In this document: positions 1 through 7,975 of the stretch, one piece after another
How the letters are laid out: each line of letters starts with the position of its first letter
How positions within the stretch are numbered: the stretch's first letter is position 1
From: Pseudomonadota bacterium
GTDB lineage: Bacteria; Pseudomonadota; Alphaproteobacteria; Rhodospirillales; Magnetospirillaceae
Direction of reading: 5' to 3'
Length of the DNA stretch: 58,378 nucleotides
Assembly: GCA_023426365.1 (NCBI GenBank)
Contig: JAFAAW010000136.1
Coordinates: forward strand, 1-58,378
The notes under the pieces: model-generated
Seen by the model: the letters and a program-made list of their open reading frames with translations, nothing else
What the model was told of the DNA's origin: nothing
Databases searched by the model: none
Program-made: the position numbers and the translations under genes

Positions 1-122
1 AAGACAAGGAAGAGGCCAAGGACGCCGCCAACCTGGTGGAAACCCTGATGGGCAAGAAGGCCGAACTGCGCTTCCACTACATCCAGAAGCACGCCCGCTT
101 CGTGCGCGATCTCGACGTCTGA
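1..122 (+). CDS. parE: DNA topoisomerase IV subunit B, C-terminal end (partial)
   Basis: Only the last 39 codons are present; the reading frame is open at the window edge and stops at 120-122. The visible tail contains LMGKKAELRFHYIQ followed by HARFVRDLDV, which matches the extreme C-terminus of ParE (the GyrB-like ATPase/TOPRIM subunit of topoisomerase IV, which decatenates daughter chromosomes). GyrB proteins end in a similar but distinguishable way. The segment is too short to say anything about upstream domains. Confidence 0.75.
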   Translation, partial: DKEEAKDAANLVETLMGKKAELRFHYIQKHARFVRDLDV

Positions 123-262
123 TACCAGCCGGAAACCGGCCAGTAGGTCAAATCAAGGGTTGGCCGGTATGAGGCCGCGGGCAAGGTCACAATTTTGACA
201 GCAGCGTCCCGCCGCGGTCTGCGCCACTTTGGATGCGGTCAACGCAAGGTTGGAGACGGGAC

Positions 263-661
263 GTGGTGAGGTCATGCGTGGCGGCGGTGCTGATGCTGGC
301 GATGTGCGCGCCGGCCCTGGCGGGGCCGTGGGATTACGGCTACGGTGACGATTACGATTACGGCGCCTACGGTTACGAGGGCTGCGTGGTCGAGCGCAAA
401 TTCAAGCGCAATGGGGATTACAAGGACAAGCTCCGCTGTCCCGGCGGTCCGGCCTGGGTGGCCGTGCCCGCCCCGCCGCCGGTGGTAGTGGTGCCCACCT
501 GGGACGGCTATGAACCGGTCGAACCGCCGCCCGAGCCGGAACAGCCCGTGATCCGCCAATGCCGCGAATATCGCACGGTCGCCACCATCGACGGCCGGAG
601 CGAGCGCCTGTACGGCACCGCGTGCCGCCAGCCCGACGGGTCGTGGCGCTTTGATCCCTGA
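263..661 (+). CDS. Secreted protein with 17-kDa surface antigen-like C-terminus
   Basis: An exported protein of about 132 residues. A hydrophobic signal peptide (VAAVLMLAMCAPALA) is followed by a Gly/Tyr/Asp-rich stretch, a Pro-rich linker (about residues 65-95), and a C-terminal block with CREYRTV and YGTACRQPDGSWRF. That block is the conserved end of the rickettsial 17-kDa surface antigen/RT0821-type envelope proteins. The start is chosen at GTG 263 or 266 because a GGAGACGGG sequence lies just before; an ATG at 233 would put basic, poorly signal-like residues ahead. Function is unknown; a periplasmic or outer-envelope role is inferred. Confidence 0.7.
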   Translation: MVRSCVAAVLMLAMCAPALAGPWDYGYGDDYDYGAYGYEGCVVERKFKRNGDYKDKLRCPGGPAWVAVPAPPPVVVVPTWDGYEPVEPPPEPEQPVIRQCREYRTVATIDGRSERLYGTACRQPDGSWRFDP

Positions 662-738
662 TGCCGGCCGGCGGCCTTGCCTGGGGGAATGAATGCGCTT
701 ATGTCGGGACCAGACCTTCATCCCAGGGGAGAGCTTTC

Positions 739-1065
739 ATGATCCTGACCACCACCGACGGCGTCGACGGCATGCCGGTCGCCCAGTACCTGGGCATCGT
801 GTCGGGCGACACCGTGCTGGGGACCAACATCTTCGCCGATTTCTTCGCTTCCATCCGTGACGTCATCGGCGGTCGCTCGGGGTCCTACGAAGACAAGCTG
901 CAGGCTGCCAAGGACACCGCCCTGGCGGAAATGGCGGCGCGGGCCAAGGCGCTGGGTGCCGACGCGGTGATCGGCGTCGATCTGGACTACCATTCCATCG
1001 GCGGCGACAACAAGACGCTGCTGATGGTCGTCGCCAACGGCACCGCGGTCAAATTGGGCAATTGA
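739..1065 (+). CDS. YbjQ/UPF0145 family protein
   Basis: 108 residues. The body matches the YbjQ (UPF0145) family: TTDGVDG near the N-terminus, a G-rich strand (YLGIVSGDTVLGTNIFADFFASIRDVIGGRSGSY, split across residues 15-50), a helix with AEMAARAKALGADAVIGVDLDY, and a C-terminal strand ending in GTAVKL. Members form pentameric rings and have no established biochemical role. ATG 739 follows AGGGGAGAG at a good distance; an upstream start at 661 would add 26 residues unlike the family. It stands alone downstream of the secreted protein gene. Confidence 0.85.
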   Translation: MILTTTDGVDGMPVAQYLGIVSGDTVLGTNIFADFFASIRDVIGGRSGSYEDKLQAAKDTALAEMAARAKALGADAVIGVDLDYHSIGGDNKTLLMVVANGTAVKLGN

Positions 1066-1144
1066 GCGCCGACGCGCGGGTGATGGCCGTTTTCCTTCGA
1101 AAGTGGTAGGCTCGCGGATCCCCTCACCATTTTCCTGCGTCGTC

Positions 1145-2782
1145 ATGCCCGTTTCCGCATCGCTGCGTACCCGATTCGCAGCTACGTTTGCCCTGTCCAT
1201 CATGATCGGCGCGGCCGTCCTGTCCGTGGTGATCGGGGCGCGCTCCAGCCAGGAGGTGCGCGGCAGCATCGGCCAGTCCCTGGCCGAGGTGGCCTTTCAC
1301 ATGGCCGACAAGCTCGACCGTGGCATGTGGGCCCGTTCGGGCGAGGTGGCGGTGCTGGCATCCCTGGCGGGCGAACAGGATCTGCCCGCCATCCGCCGGG
1401 CGCTGAACCAGTTGCGCCGCGCCATCCCGGTGTTCTCGTGGATCGGGTTCACCGACCCCCGTGGCCGGGTTCTGGCCGCCAGCGACGGCATCCTGGAAGG
1501 CATGGACATCTCAAAGCGTCCGGTCTACCTGCACGGCATCAACGGCACCTTCGTCGGCGATGTCCATGACGCCGTCCTGCTGGCGAAAGCCCTGCCCAAT
1601 CCCAGCGGCGAGCCGATGCAATTCGTCGATATCAGCACCCCCATCAAGGATGGCCGGGGCGAGGTCCGGGGGGTGCTGGCGGCCCATCTCAGTTGGGCGT
1701 GGGCGCGCGAGTTGCGCGATTCCGTCCTGGCGCCGGTGGAGGCAAGCAAGGATATCGAGGTGTTCGTGGTCGCCAACGACAACACCGTTCTGCTGGGACC
1801 CGCGCAATGGCTGGGCAAGACGCTGTCGCTGGACGCGCTGGGCCGTGCCCGCGCCGGCGGCCCGGGCTGGGTGGTGGAGCACTGGGGCGAGGATGGCGAA
1901 TACCTGACCGGCTATGCGCTCGGCCGTGGCTACCAAAGCTATGCCGGGTTGGGCTGGACCGTGCTGGCGCGTCAGCCGGCCAAGCGTGCCTATGAACCGG
2001 TGGCACGCCTGCAACGCGATGTCATGCTGGGCGGTGCCGCCGTCGCGCTGATGTTCGCCCTTGCGGGCTGGTGGGTGGCCGGCCGGGTGTCGGCCCCGCT
2101 GCGCCGCATCGCCCGGGCGGCCGACCGTCTGCGCGGCGGCGAGGCGGTGGAGATCCCCGACCATCGCGGCATCCGCGACATCGAGGTGCTGACCGCCTCG
2201 CTGAAAGCGCTGATCGCCAGCCTGACCCAAAGCGAGGCGGCACGTTGCCGGGCCGAGGACCAGGCCAATCGCGACCGCCTGACCGGCCTGGCGAATCGCC
2301 TGGCGCTGGAAACCCATCTGGACAGGGCCACGGCCAGCGCCCACCGCACGGGGGCCTCGCTGGCCGTCCTGTGCCTCGACCTGGACGGCTTCAAGGGGGT
2401 GAACGACACCTTGGGCCACCATGCCGGCGACCTGTTGCTGCACGAGGTCGGGCAGCGCCTGCGCGGCTGCGCGCGCGGCGCCGATCTGGTGGCCCGTTTG
2501 GGTGGCGACGAATTCGTACTGGTGCTGTCCGCCGCCGATGGCAAGCCGCTGGAGGACGGAGTGGCGGTGGGCGAGCGCATCATCGCCGCCCTGGGGCGGC
2601 CGTTCGACCTGGATGGCACCGAGGCCCGCATCGGGTGCAGCGTCGGCGTGGCGGTGTGGCCCGAACACGACGAGGACGTTCATCAGGTCATGCGACTGGC
2701 CGACCGGGCGCTGTACGCGGCCAAGCGGGCCGGCAAGAACCGGGTCGCGACGCACGAGGCGGCCTTCGCCGTGGGGACATAA
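1145..2782 (+). CDS. Membrane-anchored diguanylate cyclase (sensor-HAMP-GGDEF)
   Basis: 545 residues. An N-terminal transmembrane helix (about 12-33) and a second one (about 300-320) bracket a periplasmic Cache-like sensor region. A HAMP-type segment (APLRRIARAADRLRGG) and a short linker lead to a complete GGDEF domain with the signature RLGGDEF near residue 452. An RxxD inhibitory site (RGAD) lies five residues before GGDEF, so product feedback is expected. No EAL domain is present. It should make cyclic di-GMP in response to a periplasmic signal. The start at ATG 1145 precedes the first membrane helix closely; no clear Shine-Dalgarno is visible. Confidence 0.88.
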   Translation: MPVSASLRTRFAATFALSIMIGAAVLSVVIGARSSQEVRGSIGQSLAEVAFHMADKLDRGMWARSGEVAVLASLAGEQDLPAIRRALNQLRRAIPVFSWIGFTDPRGRVLAASDGILEGMDISKRPVYLHGINGTFVGDVHDAVLLAKALPNPSGEPMQFVDISTPIKDGRGEVRGVLAAHLSWAWARELRDSVLAPVEASKDIEVFVVANDNTVLLGPAQWLGKTLSLDALGRARAGGPGWVVEHWGEDGEYLTGYALGRGYQSYAGLGWTVLARQPAKRAYEPVARLQRDVMLGGAAVALMFALAGWWVAGRVSAPLRRIARAADRLRGGEAVEIPDHRGIRDIEVLTASLKALIASLTQSEAARCRAEDQANRDRLTGLANRLALETHLDRATASAHRTGASLAVLCLDLDGFKGVNDTLGHHAGDLLLHEVGQRLRGCARGADLVARLGGDEFVLVLSAADGKPLEDGVAVGERIIAALGRPFDLDGTEARIGCSVGVAVWPEHDEDVHQVMRLADRALYAAKRAGKNRVATHEAAFAVGT

Positions 2783-2814
2783 GCGCTTTCCCTGCCGTGG
2801 CGGCGCGGCAGGCG

Positions 2815-2848
2815 GGGAAGGGGCGGATCGCCCCTTCCCGTGCTTTCT
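2815..2848. terminator. Terminator between convergent cyclase and tpx genes
   Basis: A perfect 11-bp stem (GGGAAGGGGCG at 2815-2825, CGCCCCTTCCC at 2829-2839) with a 3-nt loop, followed on + by a T-rich stretch. It lies between two convergent stop codons and probably serves both genes. Confidence 0.6.
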
Positions 2849-3352
2849 TCAGCCCTTGGCGGCGGCCAGGGCGGCGGCGTAATCCGGCTCGTCGGCCACC
2901 TCGGCCACCAGTTGGGAATGCTTCACCTTGCCGTCGCCGCCGATCACCACCACGGCGCGGGCCAGCAGGCCGGCCAGCGGGCCATCGACGATGCTGACGC
3001 CGTAGCGCTTGCCGAAATCCTTGTCGCGTAGGTCGGACACGCCGTGCACGCGATCCAGCCCCTCGGCGCCGCAGAAGCGCTTGTGGGCGAAGGGCAGGTC
3101 GGCCGAGGCGCACAGCACGGTGACGTTGCCCAGCTTTTCCAGCTCGGCGTTGAAGCGGCGCACCGACGCGGCGCAGGTGGGGGTATCGACACTGGGGAAG
3201 ATGGACAGCACCACGGTCTGGCCGGCCAGATCCTTCAGCGACACCGCCGACAGGTCGGTCTTGACCAGGGTGAAATCGGGGGCGGCGCTGCCCACGGCGG
3301 GCAGGTCGCCGCTGGTGTTGATGGGATTGCCCTTCAGGGTGACGGTGGCCAT
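2849..3352 (-). CDS. tpx: Thiol peroxidase (atypical 2-Cys peroxiredoxin)
   Basis: 167 residues, the usual Tpx length. The peroxidatic cysteine is C60 in SVDTPTC and the resolving cysteine is C94 in HKRFCG, the spacing found in E. coli Tpx (C61/C95). The N-terminus (TLKGNPINTSGDLPAVG) is also family-typical. It reduces lipid and organic hydroperoxides with electrons from thioredoxin in the cytoplasm or periplasm; no signal peptide is seen. ATG 3352 is preceded by AGGAG at ideal spacing, so the longer upstream frame is not used. Confidence 0.93.
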   Translation of the reverse strand: MATVTLKGNPINTSGDLPAVGSAAPDFTLVKTDLSAVSLKDLAGQTVVLSIFPSVDTPTCAASVRRFNAELEKLGNVTVLCASADLPFAHKRFCGAEGLDRVHGVSDLRDKDFGKRYGVSIVDGPLAGLLARAVVVIGGDGKVKHSQLVAEVADEPDYAAALAAAKG

Positions 3353-3417
3353 CTCGTGCTCCTGTGATGAAACGGGAGAGCGAGTGTGGGGTGTTCCGTC
3401 CTTGCTGGCAATGGTTG

Positions 3418-4050
3418 TCAGGCGGCGGCCGCAACGGTGCAGGCGCGAAAGAGGCGATCGGCGTCGGCGCGGAAGCCGGCCATGCCGTCCAGCACCGCCT
3501 GGGGCAGGCTGTCCAGATAGGACTCGGGCAGCAGTTCCAATGGTTCCACGTCCAGCCGGTCCAGCCCGTGGAAGATGCCCAGCAGCATGGCGTAATTGAT
3601 CAGCACGTCCGCCCACTGCCTGTCGCGCGCGCCCTTGACCATGCCGACGCGGTCGTTCTGGAAGGCGGGAAAGATCTCGTCATCGGTGCAATAGCGGGTG
3701 GCGATGCGATTGGCGAAATATTCGGAACCCATGCGATGGGCGAGGTGCCAGGCATGGGGCATGGCGGCGCTCAGGTGGCGGGCGGTTTCCTCGGGCCTGA
3801 GCGCGATGTCGGCCACGTGGGCCAGTTCGTGGGCGATGGTGAAGGGCGCCCCGGTGGCCAGGTAGAGCACGCAGCGCCACCGGTCGCCGCCGTCCGGCCG
3901 GGACGGTTCCACCAGCCCGTTATACCCCTCCATCCGGCGCCATTGCACCCGGGCCAGCCCGTCCAGCGGCAGACCATCGGCCGCCATGCGCGCCATCAGC
4001 CGGCGTAAGGTGGCCTCGTCCGCCGCCGTCAGTCCTGTCACCGCCACCAT
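3418..4050 (-). CDS. Putative ImmA/IrrE-like zinc metallopeptidase domain protein
   Basis: 210 residues from ATG 4050 (GGAAAGG upstream); the frame extends to a TTG at 4074. The recognisable part is HELAHVAD (an HExxH zinc motif, about residue 81) followed some 35 residues later by SEYFANRIATRY, the E..AN.FA arrangement of ImmA/IrrE-type peptidases. The remainder is not recognised. It lies directly upstream of tpx in the same orientation (65-bp gap), so a shared stress role is possible but is inference only. No DNA-binding domain is visible. Confidence 0.6.
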   Translation of the reverse strand: MVAVTGLTAADEATLRRLMARMAADGLPLDGLARVQWRRMEGYNGLVEPSRPDGGDRWRCVLYLATGAPFTIAHELAHVADIALRPEETARHLSAAMPHAWHLAHRMGSEYFANRIATRYCTDDEIFPAFQNDRVGMVKGARDRQWADVLINYAMLLGIFHGLDRLDVEPLELLPESYLDSLPQAVLDGMAGFRADADRLFRACTVAAAA

Positions 4051-4142
4051 GGGCCGCCCGCCTTTCCCTGCCAAAGCGGCAATGCTGGACCCGCGGCGGT
4101 TAGCGAGTGGTTATCAGGGGCTGCGATGACGGCCTGAAACGA

Positions 4143-4171
4143 CGCGCCCGCCCAACGGGTGGACGGGCGCG
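4143..4171 (-). terminator. Putative terminator downstream of ccoG
   Basis: CGCGCCCG (4143-4150) and CGGGCGCG (4164-4171) form an 8-bp stem just beyond the ccoG stop. On the minus strand it is followed by a short TCGTTT tract, so the U-tract is weak. Confidence 0.4.
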
Positions 4172-4193
4172 CGGCAGGGGGCGGGGAGGGCGT

Positions 4194-5657
4194 TCAGCGA
4201 TCGGGGGCGGCGAACATGCTTTCGCTGTGCACCACCTGGCCGGTGCCCTTTTCCGTCAGCACGAAGGTGATCGGCTGGCGCGCGGCCTTCACCGCCGCGT
4301 CGGGCGCGGTGACGAACAGGCGGAAGGTGCCGACAGTGTCGCCTTCCACCGCCAGCTCGGTCTCGGTCACGCCGCTGTCGCCGCCGATGACGTCGATGCG
4401 GGCACCGGAAACGCCCTGGGTGGTCAGCGTGAAGACGCGATCCTGGCGCACCTTGTTCAGCACCTTGTAGGAATAGCCGTTGCGGATGCCGCCGTCCGAC
4501 ATCTGCACGAACAGCGGGCTGCGCTCGTGCAGCACGTTCACCTCGGTGGTGGAGCGGGTCAGCAGCGCGGCCAGCATCACCGTGCCCACCACCGCCAGCA
4601 GGGCGGAATAAAGAATGGTGCGCGGGCGCACGATGCGGCGGCCCGGAGGCGTGGCGCCGCCGGTGCGGGCCTCCAGATTGGCCGAGGAATCCAGCCGGAT
4701 CAGCCCGCGCGGCAGGCCGAACTTGTCCATCACCGTGTCGCAGGCATCGATGCACAGGCCGCAGCCGATGCAGGCCAATTGGTTGCCGAAACGGATGTCC
4801 ACGCCGGTGGGACAGCTCTGGACGCACATCTTGCAATCGACGCAATGGCCGCGCCCGGTGAAATCCTGGCTCTTGGGGGCGGCGCCGCGCGGCTCGCCGC
4901 GCCACTTCTCGTAGGACACGATCAGCGAATGCTCGTCCAGCATGGCCGACTGAAAGCGCGAATAGGGGCACATGTAGACGCAGACGCGCTCGCGCGCGAA
5001 GCCGGCCAGCAGGAAGCAGAAGCCGCCGATGACGCCGATGAACAGATAGGTGGCCGGCGAAGCCTGGAGGGTGAAGATCTCGCGCAGGGTCTGGAAGGCG
5101 TCGCCGAACCACAGGGTGAAGCCGATGCCGCAAGAGGCGGCCACCATCAGCCACAACGCATAGACAATGCCCTGGCGCAGGGCCTTGGCCGCGCTCATGG
5201 GCTGGCGGCCGAAGGTGATGCGGGCGTTGCGGTCGCCCAGCACCCAGCGTTCGATCTGCTGGAACAGGTCGGTATAGACCGTCTGCCAGCACAGGAACCC
5301 GCACCAGATGCGGCCGGCCAGCGCGCTCATCAGAAACAGCGAGATGGCGGCGATCAGCAGGATGCCGGTGATGTAATAGACCTCCTGCGGCCAGATCTCG
5401 ATGTTGAAGAAATAGGCGCGGCGGCCGGGCATGTCGATCAGGATGGCCTGGTCCGGCGCGCCCGCGCCACGGTCCCAGCGCAGGAACGGCGCCAGATGCC
5501 ACCAGCCCAGCAGGATGGCCATCGCCCACCACTTGATGTCGCGGAACCGCCCCTTGACGGCGCGCGGCTGCGCTTGCCCGCGTTCACGGTAGAACGGCAC
5601 CTCGCCTTGCTTGATGGTGCTGGCGGGTATCTTGTCCGGCTCGACGACCGTGGTCAT
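4194..5657 (-). CDS. ccoG: Cytochrome c oxidase accessory protein CcoG (FixG/RdxA)
   Basis: 487 residues. Several hydrophobic helices (about 43-60, 92-115, 165-185, 203-222) precede two ferredoxin-type [4Fe-4S] clusters: C272xxC275xxC278xxxC282 and C296xxC299xxC302xxxC306. This architecture and the C-terminal immunoglobulin-like domain are those of CcoG/FixG, a membrane protein that handles copper or redox state during assembly of cbb3-type cytochrome oxidase. ATG 5657 follows an AGGAGGACT ribosome site. The ccoNOP and ccoHIS genes expected nearby in many relatives are absent from this window. I found no convincing FNR box in the 130 bp upstream. Confidence 0.93.
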   Translation of the reverse strand: MTTVVEPDKIPASTIKQGEVPFYRERGQAQPRAVKGRFRDIKWWAMAILLGWWHLAPFLRWDRGAGAPDQAILIDMPGRRAYFFNIEIWPQEVYYITGILLIAAISLFLMSALAGRIWCGFLCWQTVYTDLFQQIERWVLGDRNARITFGRQPMSAAKALRQGIVYALWLMVAASCGIGFTLWFGDAFQTLREIFTLQASPATYLFIGVIGGFCFLLAGFARERVCVYMCPYSRFQSAMLDEHSLIVSYEKWRGEPRGAAPKSQDFTGRGHCVDCKMCVQSCPTGVDIRFGNQLACIGCGLCIDACDTVMDKFGLPRGLIRLDSSANLEARTGGATPPGRRIVRPRTILYSALLAVVGTVMLAALLTRSTTEVNVLHERSPLFVQMSDGGIRNGYSYKVLNKVRQDRVFTLTTQGVSGARIDVIGGDSGVTETELAVEGDTVGTFRLFVTAPDAAVKAARQPITFVLTEKGTGQVVHSESMFAAPDR

Positions 5658-5786
5658 GACTGAAGTCCTCCTGTCCCTGTCGCCTCCTTTCTAATATACG
5701 AAACAACTGTGTTCCATGTGTGAAATGGGGGCGCCTCCCATGTGCGGGACGCAGGCTGGTTGTGTGCGAATTGTCACTGACGGCGG

Positions 5787-5969
5787 CTAAAGTTCCACCA
5801 TTCCGGCTTCCACCAGACAGCCGGGGTGTTCCATGTAATAGTGGAGCCGCTGTTGCAGCAGGGGATTGCGGCGCTGGGTTGCCAGGCGATGGGCGACCTC
5901 GCCGAAGCGGGCCAGTTCGCCGGGAACGCGGCAGTTGAGGCTGCGCGGGCAGGCATGGCAGCGGGGCAT
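5787..5969 (-). CDS. Small Cys-containing hypothetical protein
   Basis: 60 residues beginning MPRCHACPRSLNC, with a CxxCxxxxxC pattern that could bind metal, then a basic, leucine-rich segment. ATG 5969 is preceded by AGGAAAAGGG. It lies 130 bp upstream of ccoG in the same orientation, so it may be transcribed with it. I do not recognise a family; that it is a real gene rests on the ribosome site and the cysteine pattern. Confidence 0.45.
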   Translation of the reverse strand: MPRCHACPRSLNCRVPGELARFGEVAHRLATQRRNPLLQQRLHYYMEHPGCLVEAGMVEL

Positions 5970-6061
5970 GGCGTTTTCCCTTTTCCTGTTCTTTTTCCTT
6001 ATTCAACCATAGCGATGACTGATGACCGCGCCGTGTCGCTGTGGTGATGGGTTGGTGACAA

Positions 6062-6592
6062 ATGACAGTGCTGGAATCGGGCCGCGTCGTCCTGCGGCCG
6101 TGGCGACCTTCGGACCGGGCCGGGTTTCGCCGCATGGGGGCCAATCCCCGGGTGATGGAGTTCCTGCCCGGATTGCTGGGACCGGCGGAAAGCGACGCCT
6201 TGGCCGACCGCATCGCCGCCGCGCTCGAACGGCGCGGCTGGGGATGGTGGGCGCTGGAGGTGCCGGGCGTCGCAGAATTCGGCGGTTTCGTCGGCCTGGG
6301 CGAGCCGGCCTGCGAGATGCCCTTCGGCAAGGCGGTGGAGATCGCCTGGCGGCTGGATGAACCGCTGTGGGGGCACGGCTACGCCACCGAGGCGGCCGGC
6401 CTGGCGATGGATCATGGCTTCACCGCGCTGGGGCTGGCCGAGATCGTGTCGTTTACCGCCACCGTCAACCAAAGGTCCCAGGCGGTGATGCGGCGGCTGG
6501 GCATGAAGGCGGATGGCGAATTCGACCATCCCGCCCTGGCCGAGGGGCATTGGTTGCGTCGCCACGTGCTGTACCGTAAAACCGCCCCATGA
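6062..6592 (+). CDS. GNAT family N-acetyltransferase (RimJ/RimL type)
   Basis: 176 residues. The N-terminal SGRVVLRPWRPSDRAGF strand-helix is typical of RimJ/RimL-like acetyltransferases, and the acetyl-CoA site appears as WGHGYATEAAGLAMDHGF (about 102-119), matching the RxxGxA-like pyrophosphate loop with a variant first residue. TVNQRSQAVMRRLGM (about 139-153) is the conserved C-terminal helix. The substrate is unknown. The stop overlaps the next start by 4 nt (ATGA), implying translational coupling. Confidence 0.85.
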   Translation: MTVLESGRVVLRPWRPSDRAGFRRMGANPRVMEFLPGLLGPAESDALADRIAAALERRGWGWWALEVPGVAEFGGFVGLGEPACEMPFGKAVEIAWRLDEPLWGHGYATEAAGLAMDHGFTALGLAEIVSFTATVNQRSQAVMRRLGMKADGEFDHPALAEGHWLRRHVLYRKTAP

Positions 6593-7047
6593 CCGCACCC
6601 ATCACCATCCTGATCGACGGCGACGCCTGTCCGGTCAAGGACGAAGCCATCCGGGTGGCCGAACGGCACCAGATCCCGGTGCTGATCGTCGCCAACCGCT
6701 GGCACCGCATCGACCATTACCTGGTATCGCAGGTGGTGGCGCAAGCCGGCGCCGACGCCGCCGACGACATCATCGCCGAGCGCGCCAATTCCGGCGACGT
6801 GGTGGTGACCGCCGATATCCCGCTGGCCCAGCGCTGCCTGCAAAAGGGCGCCAAGCCCATCGACCCGCGCGGCCGGCCGTTCGAAGAGGCCAATATCGGC
6901 ATGCAGATGGCCATGCGCGACCTGATGAAGGGCCTGCGCGAAACCGGCGAGATCACCGGCGGGCCGGCCGGATTCACCCGTCAGGACCGTTCGCGCTTCC
7001 TGGACGGGCTTGAGCGGCTGATCCAGGCGGCCAAGCGCGGCCGCTGA
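6589..7047 (+). CDS. YaiI/YqxD family protein (UPF0178)
   Basis: 152 residues, full length for the family. Signature elements are LIDGDACPVKDEA at the N-terminus, ERANSGDVVVTADIPLAQRCL in the middle (PIN-like acidic positions), and ANIGMQMAMRDLMKGLRETGEITGGP near the C-terminus. UPF0178 proteins have a PIN/NYN-like fold but no proven activity. It overlaps the acetyltransferase stop codon by 4 nt. Confidence 0.88.
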   Translation: MTAPITILIDGDACPVKDEAIRVAERHQIPVLIVANRWHRIDHYLVSQVVAQAGADAADDIIAERANSGDVVVTADIPLAQRCLQKGAKPIDPRGRPFEEANIGMQMAMRDLMKGLRETGEITGGPAGFTRQDRSRFLDGLERLIQAAKRGR

Positions 7048-7054
7048 CCGGCCT

Positions 7055-7870
7055 TCAGGACAGCGGCAGGCTGCGACCGAGGATGGCGATCAGTTGGGCC
7101 GGCGCGGTCAGGTGCGGAAAGTGGCCCGAGGCCTCGATCTCTTCCAGCCGGCTGTTCGGCCAGCGGGCGTGCAGGTATTGCGCCACCGCCATGGGCACGG
7201 CGATGTCGTCGCTGGTCTGCACGATGGTGGTCGGCACATCGAAGCCGTCCAATTGGTCGCGCAGATCCATGTTGAAGACCGTCAGCGCCATGGAGAACGC
7301 CACGTCCGGCCGCATGGCCAGCAGCGAGCGGGTGAATTCCGCCACCTCGGGGCGGTCAGGGGGCGCGGCCACCGCCAGCGGCGAGAAGGCGGTCACCCAA
7401 TTCAGGTAGTCGCTGCCCAGGTCGTGCAGCAGCGCATCGATCTGCTCGCGCTCGAAACCGCCCACATAATCGCCCCGGTTCACGAAGCACGGCGACGGCG
7501 CCAGCATGACCATGCCCTTGAACCGTTCGGGGGCGCGCTTGGCCGCCAGCATGCCGGCCATGGCGGCCATGGAATGGCCGATATACAGGCAGGGCGGCGC
7601 GTTGATCGCCAACAGCAGCGCCAGCAGATCGTCGGCGAAACCATGTAAGGAGCCGTAGCGCGCGGTATCGTAATGGCTGGGGTCGATCAGCCAGTTGAAG
7701 CGCACCACGCGGTAACGCCGTTCCAGCCAGGGCAGCACCCGGCTCCAGATGGTCAGGTCGGTGCCGAAGCCGTTGGCGAGCACCACGGTGGTCGCGCCTT
7801 CGCCCGAAACGGTGACGTTGTGGGCGGCCTTGAAATCGCGGGTGCGGGCAAGGATTTCGGTACTGGTCAT
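7055..7870 (-). CDS. Alpha/beta hydrolase, RsbQ/KAI2-like
   Basis: 271 residues. The nucleophile elbow is GHSMAAM (about residue 98), with acid TSDDIAVP and histidine GHFPHL completing the triad. The N-terminus (HNVTVSGEGATTVVLANGFGTD) closely resembles RsbQ and the plant KAI2/D14 group, which hydrolyse or sense small hydrophobic ligands. In Bacillus, RsbQ partners with RsbP; no such partner is nearby, so the ligand and pathway are unknown. Start at ATG 7870. It is convergent with the UPF0178 gene (8-bp gap). Confidence 0.82.
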   Translation of the reverse strand: MTSTEILARTRDFKAAHNVTVSGEGATTVVLANGFGTDLTIWSRVLPWLERRYRVVRFNWLIDPSHYDTARYGSLHGFADDLLALLLAINAPPCLYIGHSMAAMAGMLAAKRAPERFKGMVMLAPSPCFVNRGDYVGGFEREQIDALLHDLGSDYLNWVTAFSPLAVAAPPDRPEVAEFTRSLLAMRPDVAFSMALTVFNMDLRDQLDGFDVPTTIVQTSDDIAVPMAVAQYLHARWPNSRLEEIEASGHFPHLTAPAQLIAILGRSLPLS

Positions 7871-7924
7871 GCGGCGGCTTGTCCGATGGGATGAACCCAA
7901 TGTTGGCGTCGCGGGCCGGGAACG

Positions 7925-7956
7925 AAAACCCCCCTCCTGTTGCCGGCGGAGGGGGG
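7925..7956 (-). terminator. Rho-independent terminator of nifJ
   Basis: On the minus strand, CCCCCCTCC (7948-7956) and GGAGGGGGG (7929-7937) make a perfect 9-bp stem with a 10-nt loop, followed by TTTT. It sits about 20 bp past the nifJ stop. Confidence 0.8.
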
Positions 7957-7975
7957 CTTCCGGGGTATTGCGGTC

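Noticed and set aside
5658..5786. An FNR box controlling ccoG
   Set aside because: No TTGAT-N4-ATCAA-like sequence with acceptable match was found in the region.
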